DNA from: UBA1858 sp965658595 | GTDB lineage: Bacteria; Pseudomonadota; Gammaproteobacteria; UBA4575 | DNA length: 36,417 nucleotides | Reading direction: 5' to 3' | NCBI GenBank assembly: GCA_965658595.1 | Contig: CBFHSW010000047.1 | Span: forward strand, 1-36,417 | In this document: positions 1 through 6,610 of the stretch, one piece after another | How the letters are laid out: every line of letters begins with the position of its first letter | Position numbering within the stretch: position 1 is the stretch's first letter | Made by a program: the position numbers and the translations under genes | The notes under the pieces: model-generated | Database searches by the model: none | The model's input: only the letters and a program-made list of their open reading frames with translations | What the model was told of the DNA's origin: nothing

Positions 1-827
1 CTTAGGGGGTACATTTCTAACAGTTTTCCATGATTGAGGATCGAAATGTGTCCCGTATCTCGATCTATTTTTTCAACTTTCCAGTCATAAGCCTGATTAT
101 GACTAAATATGATCAAGGCCAGTTTATGATCAAAGTTTTGATGAATTTGCCGATAAATCTGCTTACCAGTCTCAATATCACTGGCGGACTCATCCAGTTG
201 ATTGTTAATCCTCAGTGAATATTTAGTGCGAGCAAGTTGCATCAGTCGCCCACGGCTGGGTGCTATCACGTGGCGCCCGATTTTGAGTTTGACCGTTTCA
301 TCATAGCTAACGTTAGCCGCTGCATTAGCTACATGATATGCACTTAAAATAATACTACTGCTAGGATCTATTTGAGAAGGCCAAAAGCTACAAAGCATGT
401 GATCAGATTCACACTGAGTCGTAGGTATTTCGTCGTTAAAAATCTGATGTGCGCGCTCAGTTCGAACAAATAGTTCACGCACTGGAGCATGGTTGTCACG
501 GTAATCAACCTCTCGCGCGGTACTTACAACACAGGCTTCATAATGGCTATGCCCCAAGCTATTGAGTAACACCATAGAGAAATACTCTACGGGATATGAA
601 ACGAGAAACAACATACGTTGTTGCTGATGCATCGTCTGTCCCCGTGCCATGATGAGATGATTATTGTCTAGGTAATGATTTTGGATGTGCGTGAGTGATC
701 CCTGAATGCAGGCTTGATCTTCTATTTTTGATGAGTGATTGTCTGCCGCAACAATGCTTGTAATAGACGCACCCAGGAAAACGAAAAGAACTTTAATCGT
801 TTTACTAAGACGGATATTAACCGTCAC
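1..827 (-). CDS. Exported protein of unknown function (partial, 3' end outside window)
   Basis: An open frame of 275 codons runs from a GTG at 827 leftward off the window edge without a stop. The first 26 or so residues form a clear signal peptide: basic start (NIRLSKTIK), hydrophobic core (VLFVFLGASI) and a small-residue end (SIVAA), so the product is probably exported to the periplasm or envelope. After it come cysteines (QACIQG, EACVVS, TQCESD, MLCSF) that could form disulfides. No family is recognised. The GTG lies inside the end of the upstream gene (overlap 817-827) with a purine-rich GGGGG tract eight bases before it, which suggests translational coupling. An in-frame ATG at 875 would add 16 residues ahead of the signal peptide and seems less likely. 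It probably forms a two-gene unit with the 204-residue protein. Confidence 0.72.
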   Translation of the reverse strand, partial: MTVNIRLSKTIKVLFVFLGASITSIVAADNHSSKIEDQACIQGSLTHIQNHYLDNNHLIMARGQTMHQQQRMLFLVSYPVEYFSMVLLNSLGHSHYEACVVSTAREVDYRDNHAPVRELFVRTERAHQIFNDEIPTTQCESDHMLCSFWPSQIDPSSSIILSAYHVANAAANVSYDETVKLKIGRHVIAPSRGRLMQLARTKYSLRINNQLDESASDIETGKQIYRQIHQNFDHKLALIIFSHNQAYDWKVEKIDRDTGHISILNHGKLLEMYPL

Positions 828-1431
828 CCCAAGTGCCCCCTTGAGGAATGATGGGCATATCAAAGTCTGCTTCATCGATAGAATCACCCATTCCTTTCAT
901 CACACGATTTACACCTTTGATGATTTTTGGAGACTCGGCATCAATCACATAATCGGGAATCCATTTATTATCTTTTGCCCCCATGGCATGCATCACATGA
1001 TTGCCTAATATGCGTTTAAGACTAAAGCCAGGTCCTGTTTCTTGATCGTACAAACAATCGGAATATTCTTCGATGCGTTGATTAAGCAGCTCAACAAAAG
1101 CTGTACGATACTCTCCCGCACCATTCGCATCGACACGATTACTCTGTACAGTCGCGGCCAAACTGACACCTAAAGAATTGATAAAACGGACTCGTTCTTC
1201 TTCATCTAATTCACCGTATGTCAGCCGATCAACAAGGTGTAATGAAAACGCTAAAAACTCTGATATAACGTCTAATCGTTGTGATTGAGTAGTAGTTTCA
1301 AAACCTTCATTTTCAAGATTTAGGCAAGCCTCAGCAGCTAGTAACCAAATATTAAAACCAACGGCAGATGCGATCTGTTCAGGTGTACGGGTTTGATTTT
1401 TCTGATTCCATGTGGCTTTAAGTCTCGCCAT
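817..1431 (-). CDS. Conserved-looking hypothetical protein, 204 residues
   Basis: I do not recognise this family. The protein is 204 residues, has no signal peptide or membrane segment, and looks mostly helical (for example EQIASAVGFNIWLLAAEACL and the acidic ELDEEERVRF stretch). The C-terminus is Gly/Pro-rich (MPIIPQGGTWGDG). The start is supported by AGGA seven bases before the ATG. It is transcribed divergently from the 341-residue gene across 55 bases and overlaps the following exported protein gene by 11 bases, so the two are probably co-transcribed and translationally coupled. It is likely cytoplasmic; function unknown. Confidence 0.75.
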   Translation of the reverse strand: MARLKATWNQKNQTRTPEQIASAVGFNIWLLAAEACLNLENEGFETTTQSQRLDVISEFLAFSLHLVDRLTYGELDEEERVRFINSLGVSLAATVQSNRVDANGAGEYRTAFVELLNQRIEEYSDCLYDQETGPGFSLKRILGNHVMHAMGAKDNKWIPDYVIDAESPKIIKGVNRVMKGMGDSIDEADFDMPIIPQGGTWGDG

Positions 1432-1486
1432 GCTGATGTCCTGTTATAATTCAATGTACTGAAAACCGATATTATACAGAGTAATC
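1432..1486. promoter_or_regulatory. Short divergent intergenic region with -10-like hexamers
   Basis: This 55-base gap separates two divergent genes. On the minus strand 1476-1471 reads TATAAT, a perfect -10 hexamer about 40 bases before the 204-residue protein. On the plus strand the overlapping 1470-1475 reads TATTAT, 11 bases before the ATG at 1487. No convincing -35 box sits 16-18 bases upstream of either, so promoter assignment is tentative. Confidence 0.3.
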
Positions 1487-2512
1487 ATGCTTACTGAGAC
1501 ATTGAATCAGTCCGTCCAACATAATTGTAATCTTGCTGATGCCAAGCATGCTGCTAACTTCACGCTATGTACCTATCTGATGAAGATGCGTGAGTTTTGT
1601 CGATGGGATTTGGGCTATTCACTGAGTGAGAAATTGCCCAAAGAAGCCGTTGGTGAATGGGTATCACAGCGTGAAGCGTTATGGGAAGACATTGAAGAAC
1701 AGGATTATCAGGCACTCACAATCGATGGTCTTGATTTCGATCCTTTCGCTACGCAAGAGATTAATGCCAAGCTAATGCCACAGGGCCTAGTTTACAGTGG
1801 TGGTCTAGGCAAACGCAGTGTACCGCATTTCTTTTTGGCTCAACTAGAGTCTCAACATCAGATGGAAGACTACCAAATAATAGTCACGACCCAAGAATTT
1901 GCTAGAGATTTGAGTGCGCCACCTGCTATGACTTTAGGCAATACTATATTCATACGTAAACAGTCAGTGCGCCGTATGTTGTGGGAAAAAGCTCAAGAGT
2001 GGCGTTGGCATAAAATAGAAAATGCCATGAGCAGAGCATTCTCATACTATCCGTTCACAGATGATGCAGAGTTAGCCTTAGATCAGATGACTGAAACAGA
2101 AATAAAAAGCATCTTGTTGCACGAACAAGGTGAAGTCGAAACTAGTCGACTATTAGGCGAAGAGTGGAAATACTTTCTGAGTCAGGTGGACAACACACGC
2201 CTAGAATTAATGTTGAGATCAATTAAAGATTTATATGCCGATACATCTGTAACACTGCCAAACTTATTGCACGTAGATAATGCATCCTCATTACATTTCT
2301 TTGCTGGTAACATGACCGCATTGCGCAAAGATCTATGTCCTTCGTTTACACAATATTATGAAAGGTGGCGGGATCACGATGATGTGGGCGCGTTTCAAGA
2401 ATGGACGCAACGCGCTCAGGAGCACTGGAAAGGCGTACTGGATGAAATTATGCGTATGCCAGAAGCTGATGCTGATACTCTGATGGCGACTATCGAATCA
2501 CAACGTTTTTAA
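1487..2512 (+). CDS. Hypothetical cytoplasmic protein, 341 residues
   Basis: A 341-residue protein with no signal peptide or membrane segment. It is rich in Trp, Glu and Gln and looks largely helical. Notable stretches are the N-terminal MREFCRWDLGYSL, the segment MTLGNTIFIRKQSVRRMLWE near residue 152, and KSILLHEQGEVETSRLLGEE near residue 210. The HEQGE piece resembles a metal-binding HExxE-like helix but is not the HExxH of a metalloprotease, so I draw no function from it. No convincing ribosome binding site precedes the ATG; GAG is the only purine cluster. It stands alone on the plus strand, with 167 bases before the next gene. I suspect a family found mainly in sulfur-oxidising bacteria, but cannot confirm that here. 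Confidence 0.75.
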   Translation: MLTETLNQSVQHNCNLADAKHAANFTLCTYLMKMREFCRWDLGYSLSEKLPKEAVGEWVSQREALWEDIEEQDYQALTIDGLDFDPFATQEINAKLMPQGLVYSGGLGKRSVPHFFLAQLESQHQMEDYQIIVTTQEFARDLSAPPAMTLGNTIFIRKQSVRRMLWEKAQEWRWHKIENAMSRAFSYYPFTDDAELALDQMTETEIKSILLHEQGEVETSRLLGEEWKYFLSQVDNTRLELMLRSIKDLYADTSVTLPNLLHVDNASSLHFFAGNMTALRKDLCPSFTQYYERWRDHDDVGAFQEWTQRAQEHWKGVLDEIMRMPEADADTLMATIESQRF

Positions 2513-2519
2513 TCATCAA

Positions 2520-2542
2520 GTTCTTAGTTATAAAGTAAGAAC
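2520..2542. repeat. 7-bp inverted repeat after the 341-residue gene
   Basis: GTTCTTA (2520-2526) and TAAGAAC (2536-2542) are perfect inverted copies around a 9-base loop, starting seven bases after the stop codon. There is no T-tract after it, so it is at best a weak transcript-end or stability hairpin rather than a standard intrinsic terminator. Confidence 0.4.
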
Positions 2543-2679
2543 ATTAGCGAAACGTTGTTAAGCTTCTTAAACTGCCTACAATGACAATGTGTAAAAGCTG
2601 TTGTTAGCTTGTGACACCATTAACCACAGTAATATCAGAAAGTACTTCTGTTAAACAATCATAAGATTCTAGCCAGACT

Positions 2680-3267
2680 ATGAGCAAACTAATTAATATC
2701 AAAGAGGTGCAGCCGAACAGCTTTGTGTTTGAGAAAAATCATGCACTAGATCCTCAATTCTGTGCGTCTGTGATTGAGCGCTTTGAGCAAAATACACAAG
2801 ATCAATATCAAGGGCGTATTGGACAACAGATCAGCGAAAATACAGATATTAAACGTTCAACCGATCTGGTGGTGAGTGGCAAATCGCATTGGCAGGATGT
2901 GGATCGTGCTTTATTCAAATCTCTCGGGGTCGCTATTAGAGAGTTTCGCCAACAATTCACATACTTCAATGGGCCTTTTAAAGATATGGGTTATGGCCTG
3001 CAGCGCACCGCACCAGGAGAATATTATCATTGGCATATTGACGGTGGTAGCCATGAATTTAGCCAACGCCAATTAGTGGCAATTTGGTATCTAAATGATG
3101 TTGAAGGCCCAGGTGGCGAAACTGAGTTCTTATATCAACAACTGAAAATAAAACCCGAGGCTGGCAAGTTGGTGTTATTCCCACCATTTTGGACGCATGA
3201 ACATCGTGGTTCAACCTTACAACAAGGCCTCAAATATATTGCAACCACATGGGTTGTGTTTGCTTGA
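2680..3267 (+). CDS. 2-oxoglutarate/Fe(II)-dependent oxygenase (prolyl 4-hydroxylase-like fold)
   Basis: A 195-residue protein with the marks of a prolyl-4-hydroxylase-type Fe(II)/2-oxoglutarate dioxygenase. The metal triad is visible as HxD in YYHWHIDGG (His119, Asp121) and a distal His in WTHEHRG (His173 or His175). Lys185 in GLKYIATTW fits the 2-oxoglutarate carboxylate anchor. The GGETEF segment (residues 145-150) and the AGKLVLFPP strand (161-169) are typical of the double-stranded beta-helix core. Such enzymes couple 2-oxoglutarate decarboxylation to hydroxylation; the substrate cannot be read from sequence. No strong ribosome binding site precedes the ATG. A GNAT acetyltransferase gene follows after eight bases, suggesting co-transcription. 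Confidence 0.87.
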   Translation: MSKLINIKEVQPNSFVFEKNHALDPQFCASVIERFEQNTQDQYQGRIGQQISENTDIKRSTDLVVSGKSHWQDVDRALFKSLGVAIREFRQQFTYFNGPFKDMGYGLQRTAPGEYYHWHIDGGSHEFSQRQLVAIWYLNDVEGPGGETEFLYQQLKIKPEAGKLVLFPPFWTHEHRGSTLQQGLKYIATTWVVFA

Positions 3268-3275
3268 GGTCTGAC

Positions 3276-3710
3276 ATGCATTTGCGTGCTCCCAATAATG
3301 CGCGAGAGTGTGAAGCTTACTATCACTTTCGTTGGCAATTATTACGCCAGCCATTATCTCAGCCTCTAGGTTCAGAACGAGATGAATTTGAAGCACAAGC
3401 GATACACTGCTTAGCGATGATAGATGAACAGATTGTAGGTGTTGGTCGGGTGCATATGGATACACAGCACAGTGCGCAGATACGCTATATGGCAGTGCAT
3501 CCTGAGCATCAAAAAACCGGTATAGGGCGCTCTATGATTAATTATTTGCTTGCTGAAGCGGAACAGTCTGTTGCCGATTATGTTTGGTGTAATGCACGCG
3601 AGGATGCGGTGGGATTTTACTTGCGTTGCGGATTTAAGGCGCTTTCATCTGTGCAAACGGATTTGGAAATTCCACACACGCGCATGCAGTTGGATCTCAA
3701 TGGCGATTGA
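3276..3710 (+). CDS. GNAT-family N-acetyltransferase
   Basis: The acetyl-CoA binding motif A is clear in RYMAVHPEHQKTGIGRSMIN (a Q-x-x-G-I-G-x pyrophosphate loop after a beta strand). A C-terminal NAREDAVGFYLRCGFKAL segment matches motif B of GNAT proteins. The ATG at 3276 is chosen over an in-frame ATG at 3249 because GAGG lies six bases before it, and the earlier start would overlap the preceding gene and add MGCVCLRSD, which no GNAT protein needs. The resulting protein is 144 residues. It follows the 2-oxoglutarate oxygenase gene by eight bases and ends nine bases from a convergent gene. The acceptor substrate is unknown; small-molecule acetylation or protein modification are both possible. 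Confidence 0.87.
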   Translation: MHLRAPNNARECEAYYHFRWQLLRQPLSQPLGSERDEFEAQAIHCLAMIDEQIVGVGRVHMDTQHSAQIRYMAVHPEHQKTGIGRSMINYLLAEAEQSVADYVWCNAREDAVGFYLRCGFKALSSVQTDLEIPHTRMQLDLNGD

Positions 3711-3719
3711 TAATAGTCG

Positions 3720-4040
3720 TTATTCTTTGAATGCGGTTTGAGTGATATCACCCTCGGTATCTATATCAACTGAGCTTACATTGGGTAACTTCAGCAAAAT
3801 ATAGGCTGCCATCAAGGTGGCCATTTTTTCATTTTCTGTATGTACAGAGCTTAGGATGCGATCTGCAGCTATCTGACAACGTTGCAAGGTTGAGGGCTGC
3901 TCCACCCAAGTGCGACTCATTTGCCAGCCGGCATCCATATCAGCATCCATTTTGGTGAAGAAATCTGCGGCTTCGTTGAGCATGCTGTCAGGGACTTCTA
4001 TAGGAATTGTTTTCTCATCAATGATAACTTTGAGTATCAT
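3720..4040 (-). CDS. Small hypothetical protein, 106 residues
   Basis: A 106-residue soluble protein that I do not recognise. The N-terminus looks like a beta hairpin (MILKVIIDEKTIPIEVP), followed by helical segments and an acidic tail (SSVDIDTEGDITQ). Thr-Glu-Asn-Glu-Lys at residues 69-73 precedes a helix MATLMAAYILLKL that could be an oligomerisation surface. The ATG has AAGGA seven bases upstream. The gene is convergent with the acetyltransferase gene (nine bases between stops) and divergent from the PKHD hydroxylase gene (33 bases between starts), so it has its own short promoter region. Function unknown. Confidence 0.7.
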   Translation of the reverse strand: MILKVIIDEKTIPIEVPDSMLNEAADFFTKMDADMDAGWQMSRTWVEQPSTLQRCQIAADRILSSVHTENEKMATLMAAYILLKLPNVSSVDIDTEGDITQTAFKE

Positions 4041-4073
4041 GTATTGATCCTTAGTCTACAAAAACACAATTAT

Positions 4074-4748
4074 ATGTTGATTCATTTGAAAAACGTACTC
4101 GGCACTGGAGATATTAAACACGTACACGAGCTACTCAATCAGGCGCAGTATGTGGACGGAAAGTTAAGTGCGGGTAAGTCGGCGGCAAACGTTAAAAATA
4201 ATTTGGAAGTGGGTTCTCAAGAGTCTACTTTGATTGAACAGTTAAATCAGAGGGTGATGGGTAATTTAGTGCGTCACAAAGTGTATCAGCGCGCAGCTTT
4301 ACCACTCAAGATTGCTAGCCCATTTTATGCTTGTTATGAGCAAGGGATGTCTTATGGTGAGCATATTGATGATCCAGTCATGGGAGGGCAGGCGCGTTAT
4401 CGATCAGATTTGGCAGTCACAGTCTTTCTCAATGCCCCTGAGGAATATGAGGGGGGAGAATTAGAAATTCACACACCCTATGGGATGCAATCAATTAAGT
4501 ATCCTGCAGGTGATGCAGTGTTATATCCTGCTACCACTAGGCACGCAGTTAAAACCGTGACTCAGGGTAAGCGTCATGTGGCGGTCACTTGGGTGCAAAG
4601 CTTAGTTAAGGATATTACTCACAGGCAGGTATTATTTGAATTATCTTGTGCGCGTGAAAAACTGCTCAGAAAACATCCAGAGGAAAGCTATACTCAGCAA
4701 GTGGATTGGGCGTATGTGAATCTAATGCGTGAGTGGAGTGAGTGTTAA
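4074..4748 (+). CDS. PKHD-type Fe(II)/2-oxoglutarate hydroxylase, PiuC/YbiX family
   Basis: From the ATG at 4074 the protein is 224 residues, the usual length of PiuC/YbiX hydroxylases. The open frame extends upstream to 3921, but that part runs inside the opposite-strand gene and is not expected to be coding. Residues fit the family: MLIHLKNVL start, HxD at His97-Ile-Asp99 (GEHIDDPV), the GGELEI strand (residues 128-133), distal His157 in TTRHAVKTV, and Arg167 in GKRHVAVTWVQS for 2-oxoglutarate. Family members are often linked to TonB-dependent iron uptake genes, but none is seen here. It is followed by a bidirectional terminator. Confidence 0.9.
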   Translation: MLIHLKNVLGTGDIKHVHELLNQAQYVDGKLSAGKSAANVKNNLEVGSQESTLIEQLNQRVMGNLVRHKVYQRAALPLKIASPFYACYEQGMSYGEHIDDPVMGGQARYRSDLAVTVFLNAPEEYEGGELEIHTPYGMQSIKYPAGDAVLYPATTRHAVKTVTQGKRHVAVTWVQSLVKDITHRQVLFELSCAREKLLRKHPEESYTQQVDWAYVNLMREWSEC

Positions 4749-4811
4749 ATAGATTTTTACAGAGATTGGCCACAGAGGACTGGCAGGTCAGCTGTCGCTA
4801 AAGTAGCAGAC

Positions 4812-4843
4812 AAAAAAAAGCCCGTCAGTGAACGGGCTTTTTT
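4812..4843. terminator. Bidirectional intrinsic terminator
   Basis: GCCCGT (4820-4825) pairs with ACGGGC (4832-4837) around a CAGTGA loop. Eight A residues precede the stem and six T residues follow it, so it can terminate transcription from both sides. It lies between the convergent PKHD hydroxylase gene and the 67-residue protein gene, exactly where a shared terminator is expected. Confidence 0.92.
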
Positions 4844-4863
4844 AGATTTTGCTGGACGCAGTA

Positions 4864-5067
4864 TTAAGCTTGCGAACCTTTTTCTTTATGAGCATCCTCA
4901 ACCACGTCCATGGCTAAGTTTCTGTATTCTTCACGATACCCATCTAATTCAGCACCGTCTTCAGGTGTGAAGTATTCTTCAGCAGAAACACCGCGCGCAC
5001 GATCCAGCTCGATGAATTTCTTCTGCATTTCTAGCATTTTCTTGATTTTGTCTTGCTTTGAACTCAT
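4864..5067 (-). CDS. Small hypothetical protein, 67 residues, last gene of the DsrC-like/Cas6-like block
   Basis: The best start is the ATG at 5067, with GGAGG eight bases upstream; the frame is open to 5208 but the extra 47 codons lack a ribosome binding site and overlap the upstream DsrC-like gene. The product is 67 residues, highly charged and helical: MSSKQDKIKKMLEMQKKF is an amphipathic helix, then GVSAEEYFTPEDG, then another helix ending in the Lys-rich tail KEKGSQA. No cysteine is present. I do not recognise the family. It lies 103 bases after the cysteine-free DsrC homologue and ends just before the bidirectional terminator, so it probably shares that transcript. Confidence 0.7.
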   Translation of the reverse strand: MSSKQDKIKKMLEMQKKFIELDRARGVSAEEYFTPEDGAELDGYREEYRNLAMDVVEDAHKEKGSQA

Positions 5068-5170
5068 GTCGATTCCTCCGTGAGCGATAAAAATATATGT
5101 GTCGTATGGTAGATCATCAATCAGTGCCTTTCTGTATCTCTGTTGAGATGCGCTAACACTTGAATTTTGT

Positions 5171-5512
5171 CTAGTATCCGCCTTTACGACGACTCTCTGG
5201 GAGGCCACCTATGCGCCCACCTTGCTTGCTAGGGTCGCCCGGGAATAAATCATAGAGAGTTTTTGCGTTAACACTTTTGTCACCCCATACTTTGGTCATG
5301 GCTTTAACCATGTTGCGTGTATTCGGCTGATTACCAGCATTATTGATAAATTCATCACGAAGATAATTAACCACATCCCAATGTCTTTCTGTTAATTCTA
5401 GCTTTTCTTCATCAGCAATAATTTTGGCAAGATCTTCCGACCAATCCTCGATATTCTCGAGAAATCCGCTTGCTGTGGTTTCGATAAATTTTCCGTTCAC
5501 TTCAATGGCCAT
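5171..5512 (-). CDS. DsrC/TusE-family protein lacking both redox cysteines (RspA-type)
   Basis: A 113-residue DsrC homologue. It opens with MAIEVNGKFIETTASGFLEN and has the ERHWDVVNYLRDEF and YDLFPGDPSKQ segments that align with the true DsrC at 11498-11830. In DsrC the C-terminal arm ends QACKYAGLPKPTGCV; here it is QGGRIGGLPESRRKGGY. The inner cysteine position is Gly99, and the penultimate cysteine is replaced by a basic, glycine-rich tail. There is no cysteine anywhere in the protein, so it cannot carry persulfide or form the DsrC trisulfide. Cysteine-less homologues have been grouped as RspA, regulatory sulfur-related proteins, and some DsrC-family members bind DNA; that role here is inferred. 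GGAG lies nine bases before the ATG. Confidence 0.9.
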   Translation of the reverse strand: MAIEVNGKFIETTASGFLENIEDWSEDLAKIIADEEKLELTERHWDVVNYLRDEFINNAGNQPNTRNMVKAMTKVWGDKSVNAKTLYDLFPGDPSKQGGRIGGLPESRRKGGY

Positions 5513-5628
5513 ATTTTTGGTCTCCTATATCCTAAATGTTGATGTCATAAATCATGCAACTTGAGCGTTCATATCGGCTTAGCATGTTGATTTAATAATA
5601 TTGTAAATGGGGAATACTAAATTTGATT

Positions 5629-6318
5629 CTATTTTTCCTGTGTATCCCCAACGGCGTCAATACCCTTATGAGGTAGAAATAAGCCACAACCGAAATGGCG
5701 ACCTCTTCCTAAGCCTTCTTGTTGCAGGCGAACTGACTCTTGGGCTTCTATCCCATCTATCATCAGACTGCGCGTTGTAATGTCTTGGTCAGGGAAACTG
5801 AGTATGACACTGCGCCCACACATCATCTTCTGTGGGCGAATATGTTTGATTTCAAGGGCCTTGTGCACATTTTCTAGAAAAGTATTTTCTTCCTCATCGG
5901 CGGCGCTGATGATGTAGCGCGAAAATATAGTCGTTAACTTATATAAGGGTCGAACGCTAGCTTGAGTAAACTCAATGTGTGTATCGAGTAATGACAGGCT
6001 TTGACCAGTCAGTGTTTTGGCCTCTTCAATGTGCTCTTTAGGTACGCGAAGTGTGAATAATGTGCGCCTTGATGGATAGATTAACTCATTAGGATTGCTT
6101 GGTCGTATCCATCCATTGCCAGATTCAGCACCATGAATTAAGTGCATTCCTGCACATTCATGACTTTCGACCCATGGAAATTTCTGGGTGATGACCTGTG
6201 ACAGGGCGTGCGCATGATCTAGAGGCAGGTGTGAACACTTGATCTTAAAATTAATATCTACGACGCTGTCTGGAACTTCGAAGCCGTGTTTTTGTGGGTT
6301 ATCTTCACTCCAAAACAT
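5629..6318 (-). CDS. Stand-alone Cas6/Cmx6-like RAMP protein
   Basis: A 229-residue protein resembling the Cas6/Cmx6 (MYXAN subtype) family of CRISPR RNA endoribonucleases. Supporting features are an N-terminal beta-alpha start (VVDINFKIKCSHLPLDHAHA, residues 19-38), a GAESGNGWIRP segment (63-73), SRRTLFTLRVPKEH in a second ferredoxin-like half, and the glycine-rich C-terminal loop GLGRGRHFGCGLFLPHKG (202-219), the RAMP signature expected to contact RNA. Several histidines near the N-terminus (30, 35, 37) could be catalytic. No CRISPR array and no other cas gene is present in the window. The gene starts three bases after the small 64-residue gene, implying coupling, and lies 116 bases before the cysteine-free DsrC gene. 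Whether it still cuts RNA is unknown. Confidence 0.75.
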   Translation of the reverse strand: MFWSEDNPQKHGFEVPDSVVDINFKIKCSHLPLDHAHALSQVITQKFPWVESHECAGMHLIHGAESGNGWIRPSNPNELIYPSRRTLFTLRVPKEHIEEAKTLTGQSLSLLDTHIEFTQASVRPLYKLTTIFSRYIISAADEEENTFLENVHKALEIKHIRPQKMMCGRSVILSFPDQDITTRSLMIDGIEAQESVRLQQEGLGRGRHFGCGLFLPHKGIDAVGDTQEK

Positions 6319-6321
6319 GGG

Positions 6322-6516
6322 TTAGGTCGGCCTTGATGATGTAAATACCGATTCTAAGATTTCTTCCCATTCTTCAGGCGTATCTTTGAAAGGTGGTCGC
6401 ACATCCATTTGAAAGAAGATTTCGCCTTGCGCCGCCCGCTGTTGGATAGCGAGCTTTAATTCCTCAAAGCTTTGCATGGTGTGTTCTTGAATGAGAATTT
6501 CGCTGAGTGTGAGCAT
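6322..6516 (-). CDS. Small hypothetical protein coupled to the Cas6-like gene (51-64 residues)
   Basis: A 64-residue reading frame whose stop lies three bases before the Cas6-like start. The product is acidic and helical, with a conserved-looking core GEIFFQMDVRPPFKDTPEEW followed by EEILESVF. Two starts are possible: ATG at 6516 (MLTLSEILIQEHT...) or ATG at 6477 (MQSFEEL..., 51 residues). Neither has a strong ribosome binding site; the longer form is listed because LTLSEILI reads as a natural amphipathic start. I do not recognise the family. Tight spacing to the Cas6-like gene suggests the two proteins act together. Confidence 0.62.
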   Translation of the reverse strand: MLTLSEILIQEHTMQSFEELKLAIQQRAAQGEIFFQMDVRPPFKDTPEEWEEILESVFTSSRPT

Positions 6517-6610
6517 ATTTTAGTGTTCGTCTGAATATCGATATTATTAATCTGGTTAACTCATGGTCTAACTGGCAGATCCGATCATGTTGATAGTTTA
6601 AGCCATCATG

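Noticed and set aside
739..1008. Plus-strand frame of 89 codons
   Set aside because: It is antisense to the 204-residue and exported protein genes, whose frames are longer and better supported by start sites and signal peptide.
3921..4073. N-terminal 51-codon extension of the PKHD hydroxylase
   Set aside because: It runs antisense inside the 106-residue gene and the product from 4074 already has the full family length.
5068..5208. N-terminal 47-codon extension of the 67-residue protein
   Set aside because: GGAGG precedes the ATG at 5067; the extension overlaps the DsrC-like gene and has no ribosome binding site.
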